Assembly: GCA_023439505.1 (NCBI GenBank)
Contig: JAEXNR010000019.1
Location: forward strand, 62,001 to 126,000
Source: Bacillota bacterium
GTDB lineage: Bacteria; Bacillota; Clostridia; Lachnospirales; Lachnospiraceae
Length of the DNA stretch: 64,000 nucleotides
Direction of reading: 5' to 3'
The position numbers and the translations under genes were made by a program. Positions 59,514 through 64,000 of the stretch are shown here, piece after piece. Under the pieces are notes generated by a model. That model did not search any database, had not been told where the DNA came from, and worked only from the letters and a program-made list of their open reading frames with translations. How positions within the stretch are numbered: the stretch's first letter is position 1; the number at the start of each line of letters is the position of its first letter.

Positions 59514-60902
59514 CTATGACACAGCATCCGGGTCAAACTCTATGCGTTCTTCAATTGGTGTATCCATAATCTTGCGTTTACATAAAAGCCACTGACATAT
59601 ACCTATCACACATGTACAAAACTCGGATGCAGTCATCGCCCAGATAACGCCATCCAGCCCAAATAGAGCGTTCCCGGCAATGATAATGGGAATCAGCGCA
59701 ATCCCCCTTGCCACAGACATTATATTGGATTGTATTCCTTTCCCAAAAGCTTGAAACATACTTGTGAACAGACCCGAAAGTCCGGCAAATAAAGTGGATG
59801 CCAGCAAAGCAGTTAAAATTACCTTGCCAACAGCAATTACATTCGGGTCAGAGCTAAACAAGCCAATTACCTGTGTGCGCAATACAAACAAGATAACTGC
59901 AATTCCCAAAACAATTCCTACAAGAAATACAGAGGTTGTTTTAAGAACCTTTCCAAGCCGTTCCGTATTGCCTGCCGCATAAGAAAACGCGATAAGTGGA
60001 ACCACTCCCATATACAGCCCCATACCGATGAAGTCCGAAATCTGGCACAAACGATTTGCTACGCCAAATGACGCTACCACATAATCACCATACATCATGG
60101 CATAGTAATTGAATAAAAGGCTTGAGATAATCAAAAAACAGGATAAAAGAAATGCAGATACCCCAATCTTGAAAATATTACCCAGAATATTGCCTGTCGG
60201 TCTAACATCCTTTATTCGTATGCTTTGCACAGAACTTTTCCTGTGTAAATACCAGACATAGTACAAAACTGCACAGACATTTCCAATTACTGTGGCAATG
60301 GCAGCTCCCATCACGCCCATACCAAATGTGAAAATGAAAATGGGGTCAAGAATGATGTTGACCACTACGCTGATCATCATTCCAATCATAGATTCTTTTG
60401 CGGCTCCCTCACCTCGAACGGTTTGCCCAAGCGTAAAATTAACTACCATGAATGGTGAACCAACCAAGAAAGGCAGTATATAATTTAGTGTAGGAGTAAA
60501 AGCTTCTCCGGTTGCCCTCAAAACTTTCAGAATGGGGTTTAGTAATGGCAGACAGATTAATGCAAACAAAACCCCTGTCAATAATGACAGATAAAAGTTT
60601 ACAGCGGATGCTTTTTTTACGCCATCTATGTTTTTTTCACCAAGTAGACGTGAAATGTAGGTACTGCCGCCAGTACCAAATAGTTCACCCAGAGCCATTA
60701 ATATAGTAGTAAATGGTAAGGCCAGCGTAATAGCTGCCAACGATGAGGTATTATTTAGCAAACCTATAAAATAGGCATCTGTAATATTGTAAATCATATT
60801 AACGACCATACCTAACATCATTGGAATTGCCATGTGAAGAATTGCTTTGGATACTGGGGCTTTTTCAAGATAATACATTGCATTGTTTGTGCTGTTATTC
60901 AT
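59514..60902 (-). CDS. MATE-family multidrug efflux pump
   Basis: 462 residues from ATG 60902, with AAAGGAG 9 nt upstream; an ATG 9 nt earlier directly follows that site. Twelve membrane helices with two repeats; N-terminal PMMLGMVVNMIYNITDAYFIG and FGTGGSTYISRLLGE are typical of MATE (DinF/NorM-like) proteins. It exports drugs or metabolites in exchange for Na or H. The MarR gene lies 58 nt upstream, with a MarR-type palindrome in between, so it is regulated by it. Confidence 0.9.
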   Translation of the reverse strand: MNNSTNNAMYYLEKAPVSKAILHMAIPMMLGMVVNMIYNITDAYFIGLLNNTSSLAAITLALPFTTILMALGELFGTGGSTYISRLLGEKNIDGVKKASAVNFYLSLLTGVLFALICLPLLNPILKVLRATGEAFTPTLNYILPFLVGSPFMVVNFTLGQTVRGEGAAKESMIGMMISVVVNIILDPIFIFTFGMGVMGAAIATVIGNVCAVLYYVWYLHRKSSVQSIRIKDVRPTGNILGNIFKIGVSAFLLSCFLIISSLLFNYYAMMYGDYVVASFGVANRLCQISDFIGMGLYMGVVPLIAFSYAAGNTERLGKVLKTTSVFLVGIVLGIAVILFVLRTQVIGLFSSDPNVIAVGKVILTALLASTLFAGLSGLFTSMFQAFGKGIQSNIMSVARGIALIPIIIAGNALFGLDGVIWAMTASEFCTCVIGICQWLLCKRKIMDTPIEERIEFDPDAVS

Positions 60903-60923
60903 ATAAAACATCTCCTTTAATTT

Positions 60924-60937
60924 GGTAGAATTCTACC
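60924..60937. promoter_or_regulatory. MarR-type operator upstream of the MATE gene
   Basis: GGTAGAATTCTACC (60924-60937), a perfect 14-bp palindrome, same core as the operator at 61418-61433. Confidence 0.8.
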
Positions 60938-60960
60938 TATTTGAGTAAAAGAAAGCACAG

Positions 60961-61398
60961 TTACACACTGTTGCTTATTCCTATGTTTCTACAGGCTTTT
61001 TGCAACATCTCTAAAAAGGCTTTCTTCTGTTCGTCTGTAAAACCTTGCAATAGCTTTTGCTCAGTTTCTACAAAAACATTTTCCATTTCGTTAATTAGTT
61101 TCATTGCTTTTTCAGTAATTCTTATCTGCATGGTACGTCCATCTTCTTCCCCTTGCTGCCGATATATAAATTCACTTTTTTCAAGTCCGTTAAGTAAACT
61201 GGTAACAGATGGGCCGCTGATTCCGATCTCATTTGAGAGTGCTTTACGGCTGATTTCTTTACCACTCTTTAACCTGTCGTGAATGTCCCCGAGCAGCCTG
61301 GCTTGTTGATTCGTGATGCCGTAACTAGTAAGCCTTTGGTCGTTAGCATAACGCATTCCATAAGCAATAGAACGAATATAATAGTCGTAACCATCCAT
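60961..61398 (-). CDS. MarR-family regulator
   Basis: 145 residues. Winged helix 50-110 (ISRKALSNEIGISGPSVTSLLNGLEKSEFIYRQQGEEDGRTMQIRITEKA) with the Asp-Gly-Arg wing. ATG 61398 lies within an operator-bearing leader. It probably represses itself and the MATE pump and responds to a small molecule bound at the dimer interface. Confidence 0.88.
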   Translation of the reverse strand: MDGYDYYIRSIAYGMRYANDQRLTSYGITNQQARLLGDIHDRLKSGKEISRKALSNEIGISGPSVTSLLNGLEKSEFIYRQQGEEDGRTMQIRITEKAMKLINEMENVFVETEQKLLQGFTDEQKKAFLEMLQKACRNIGISNSV

Positions 61399-61417
61399 TT
61401 TTTCACCCCAAACACAT

Positions 61418-61465
61418 AAGTAGAATTCTACTTAATAGTATATAACCAGAATTCTATTATGTCAA
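61418..61465 (-). promoter_or_regulatory. MarR promoter with operator
   Basis: Minus-strand TTGACA (61460-61465), 17-bp spacer, TATACT (61437-61442). Perfect palindrome AAGTAGAATTCTACTT (61418-61433) lies at the predicted start of transcription; a second AGAATTCT (61448-61455) is in the spacer. Confidence 0.85.
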
Positions 61466-61586
61466 GAGGGTATGTTGATGCTTTGGAAGGCCCTTGAAAA
61501 CGTGCAAATAATTATCTACCATGTCTATAATGAGTACGCGGGTCGTTTACTATCTCTGTTATCAACCGATAAGTAATCCTTGTTTG

Positions 61587-64000
61587 TTATTCTGCTTCCC
61601 TTAATCGCTCAACAATCGTTGATTTATGAATAACACGATACGAATGTTCCGGCGTAATAATACAGATTGCCAGAATTGCCAAACTCGCGATCAAAACAGG
61701 GATGAACGGATAGGTGAATGTTGCATAGGCCACTTGCTTCTGAAACAACTGAAAAACTTCAAAGGTGATGGCGTTTCCTGCTGTAAAGACAAGAAACAAG
61801 ATTATCACAGCGTACATAAGTCCTTCAAACACTAACATTCTCCTTACCTGCCTTTGACTCATACCAATAGATTCAAGTGTCGCCAGTTCACGCTTACGAA
61901 CCATAACGCTAACCGACATTACATTTACAAAGTTGAGAATACCAATCAAAGCGATCACAAGCGCAACGCCGCCGCCGAGAACAAGTAATGCCATTTTTGC
62001 GCGATTCAATTCTTCCATTGATTCTATCTTTGACGATAGTGATATTTCATGATCGCTCCCAATGATTTGCTTTAACGCAATCAGAGCGTTTTGCTCACAA
62101 TCGCCTGAAACATCAAGATTGATTTTTGATACAATCGGTTCACTAAACCATTCTCGCATGAAAGCATTTGATATAATCACTGTGGGCGCGAGCCCGGAAC
62201 CAATGTCTTTATAGTCAAAGGGAACGAAACCGCCAAGCGGTATTATCATTTTTTTTCTGTTGGTATTATCGTTTTTACTTTGATAAGACGGGGAAATCGT
62301 CAACTCATGGACATTTGAAAACAAAGCCGGATTATCGGTTGCAATTAACGCAAACGCTCCGCGTTCAAAAGCGTCAATATCAATAGGCTTATAAAGCGTG
62401 TTACTATTTTTCATAAGCATTTCACCGTCGACACCGAGAATGAAACCACTAAAATTTTCATAAATATCCTTCTCCGTCAAGTTGGCTATCTGCTCTTGCA
62501 TGGGACAATTGTCAATGTATTCACCGAATGCGTCAGGCGAGTAATCAAGACTCATTTTTCCCCATGTCGTTACGCCTAACCCCTCAAATCCGGGCAAGGA
62601 TTTTAGTTTATCTATCAACGCTTTATCAAACTTTTGCGTCGACAATTCGCTGTTTCCCAACACAAAATCACTTTCAAATGCAGACTCAATGGATTTGGCA
62701 ATGTTCATACTAAAAATCAATGTCGTTACCATTAAAAATGTCGTTACACCTAAAAACAGGCTGAGCAATACCACTCCCGCACGTTTTCTATCCCGGAAAA
62801 TATTACGAAAAGCCATTTTATATGGTCTGCCATGGGCGGAGCGGGTATATTTTGTTTTTATTTCCACACCCGTATATTTCTGCGCTTCTATGGGAGAGAT
62901 ACCCGCCGCTTTTTTAGCTGGCTGCAAGGCGCCCAATATCGCTGTGAGGAACGGAAAGACCACCGCTCCTAAATAGATTAACGGAGAGAAAGACACCACC
63001 GCTCCTGTGGAAACAGCTCCAAGCTCTGAAATAAAGAACGGAACAAACACCAACGAAAGCAACAAGGAAAGAATTATACCAATTGGTATTCCAATGAAGC
63101 AAAGCCGCAAAATCTGTCCAACAACGATTCGCTTAATCTGTTTCGGCGTTGTTCCAAGCGTTTTAAGAAGCCCGTAAAAACGCACATCGCGGGAAACGGA
63201 AATATATAGGATGTTGTAGATCAGCAGATACCCAGTAAAAATCAAAAATATCACTATGGCGCATATGGCCATCAAGGTGTTTGTTGATTGTCCAGGATCA
63301 GTATCATAAGTTTCTGCTACGATTACCGGTTGGTTTTCGGATAAACCCAAATCGGACACTAATGCGCTGCAATATTGCGAAACACGTGATTCATTATCGA
63401 ATATCAGCGTTGCCGAACCGTCTTTTTCAACGGTTTTTCCGTATTTTTGCGATAGCTCCCGGGAGACGAGCATTACATCCGCCGTATTCATGGACTGAAC
63501 AAAACCGTAGGTTGTAAACCACCCCGACAAACGGAACTTTTCGTTAATCAGCGCGTCCTTATTGTTGCTGTCCGTAAAGTAAGTAAGGGGGATTTCCATA
63601 CCAATGAAAGGAGTATCTATGCCCAACCGTTTAAGTACTGCACGCGAAACCATAATTTCATTTTCTTTCTCGGGATAGTTGCCTTCTATATCCACATAGG
63701 CGGGGGAGCGTAGTTCTTCCCATTCGATTTTATCGAAATAGTACAGGGTCAGACTGATTTTCCCCATTTCCGGTGTGTTTTTTACAACACCGACGTTGTT
63801 ACCGGTACCAACTATTTTAACATAATCTAAAGCATTAAGCTGCTCTATCTGCGAAGCGGTAGGGTGTCCGACTGCGGCGTGTGCCACAGTACCCGCAAGG
63901 CGTATTTGATTTATTTTCACAGATTCTACAAGGCTCATACCTATGCTGAAAACAGACCCGATGAGTAAGGTTGTGAGCGTAATGGCCGTGATTATAAAAA
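61587..64000 (-). CDS. FtsX-family ABC transporter permease (5' end outside window)
   Basis: The frame is open to the right edge; upstream of the Met at 63938 it reads IITAITLTTLLIGSVFSIG, an N-terminal membrane helix, so the true start lies beyond 64000. At least 804 residues: first helix, large extracellular (MacB-like) domain, three helices with SRDVRFYGLLKTLGTTPKQIKRIV, a second extracellular domain, and a last helix set with VMVRKRELATLESIGMSQRQVRRML. Two FtsX domains indicate a bacitracin/lantibiotic-export or MacB/LolE type. The ATPase is expected upstream. Codon use and base composition look more GC-rich than the rest of the window. Confidence 0.85.
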   Translation of the reverse strand, partial: FIITAITLTTLLIGSVFSIGMSLVESVKINQIRLAGTVAHAAVGHPTASQIEQLNALDYVKIVGTGNNVGVVKNTPEMGKISLTLYYFDKIEWEELRSPAYVDIEGNYPEKENEIMVSRAVLKRLGIDTPFIGMEIPLTYFTDSNNKDALINEKFRLSGWFTTYGFVQSMNTADVMLVSRELSQKYGKTVEKDGSATLIFDNESRVSQYCSALVSDLGLSENQPVIVAETYDTDPGQSTNTLMAICAIVIFLIFTGYLLIYNILYISVSRDVRFYGLLKTLGTTPKQIKRIVVGQILRLCFIGIPIGIILSLLLSLVFVPFFISELGAVSTGAVVSFSPLIYLGAVVFPFLTAILGALQPAKKAAGISPIEAQKYTGVEIKTKYTRSAHGRPYKMAFRNIFRDRKRAGVVLLSLFLGVTTFLMVTTLIFSMNIAKSIESAFESDFVLGNSELSTQKFDKALIDKLKSLPGFEGLGVTTWGKMSLDYSPDAFGEYIDNCPMQEQIANLTEKDIYENFSGFILGVDGEMLMKNSNTLYKPIDIDAFERGAFALIATDNPALFSNVHELTISPSYQSKNDNTNRKKMIIPLGGFVPFDYKDIGSGLAPTVIISNAFMREWFSEPIVSKINLDVSGDCEQNALIALKQIIGSDHEISLSSKIESMEELNRAKMALLVLGGGVALVIALIGILNFVNVMSVSVMVRKRELATLESIGMSQRQVRRMLVFEGLMYAVIILFLVFTAGNAITFEVFQLFQKQVAYATFTYPFIPVLIASLAILAICIITPEHSYRVIHKSTIVERLREAE

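Noticed and set aside
1..64000. CRISPR arrays, tRNA or rRNA genes, complete insertion sequences
   Set aside because: No regularly spaced repeats, cloverleaf or rRNA sequence, and no transposase were found.

Overview
The window looks like chromosomal DNA from an anaerobic gut-type Clostridia, most likely Lachnospiraceae. This is inferred from AT-rich sequence, strong GGAGG-type ribosome sites, and the gene content: oxygen-sensitive flavin/Fe-S reductases, butyrate kinase, PRD and AraC/GH39 regulators, and a C-glycoside-cleaving gene pair. No rRNA, tRNA or CRISPR array was seen, and no species can be named from sequence alone.

Layout. Positions 1-497 hold the 3' end of an AraC/GH39-type regulator. 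689-7236 (minus) is an operon of butyrate kinase, Fe-alcohol dehydrogenase, MFS transporter, D-2-hydroxyacid dehydrogenase and a large Old Yellow Enzyme-type reductase, with a divergent TetR gene. 8271-18514 (module 1) and 24384-33994 (module 2) are two parallel catabolic modules. Each has a thiolase-fold enzyme, a DUF35 Zn-ribbon/OB-fold protein, a small acyl carrier protein, a ROK regulator, Gfo/Idh/MocA dehydrogenase and a tandem pair of xylose-isomerase-like TIM barrels. Module 1 adds two ThuA-like proteins, a phosphopantetheinyl transferase and a phosphate acyltransferase. A complete oligopeptide-type ABC importer (18530-24188) lies between the modules.

34393-40376 (minus) reads as one operon: C-glycoside deglycosidase beta and alpha subunits, a Gfo/Idh dehydrogenase, and two NADH/Fe-S electron-transfer proteins. 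40672-44236 is a sugar branch (class II aldolase, FGGY kinase, zinc alcohol dehydrogenase) followed by a PRD regulator. 46571-55613 holds two flavodoxin/Zn-ribbon paralogs, an AraC/GH39 regulator, and an operon of FAD-dependent reductase, Gfo/Idh dehydrogenase, nitroreductase and SnoaL-like protein. 55923-64000 is different in character: an FMN-binding membrane protein, TetR, BlaI/BlaR1, MATE pump with MarR, and an FtsX-type permease cut by the right edge.

Working model (inference): plant glycosides enter by the ABC or MFS transporter. Gfo/Idh dehydrogenases oxidise the sugar to the 3-keto form, and TIM-barrel enzymes including the C-glycosidase cleave it from the aglycone. Flavin and Fe-S reductases reduce the aglycone or re-oxidise cofactors. 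The carrier-protein/thiolase/DUF35 modules may cleave or build an acyl chain whose energy is recovered through phosphate acyltransferase and butyrate kinase.

The least explained features are the duplicated carrier-protein/thiolase/DUF35 set and a 23-bp palindrome, CAAAAAA-N9-TTTTTTG, found 130-145 nt upstream of three separate operons. The second ties the C-glycosidase operon to the reductase operons in what may be one regulon.
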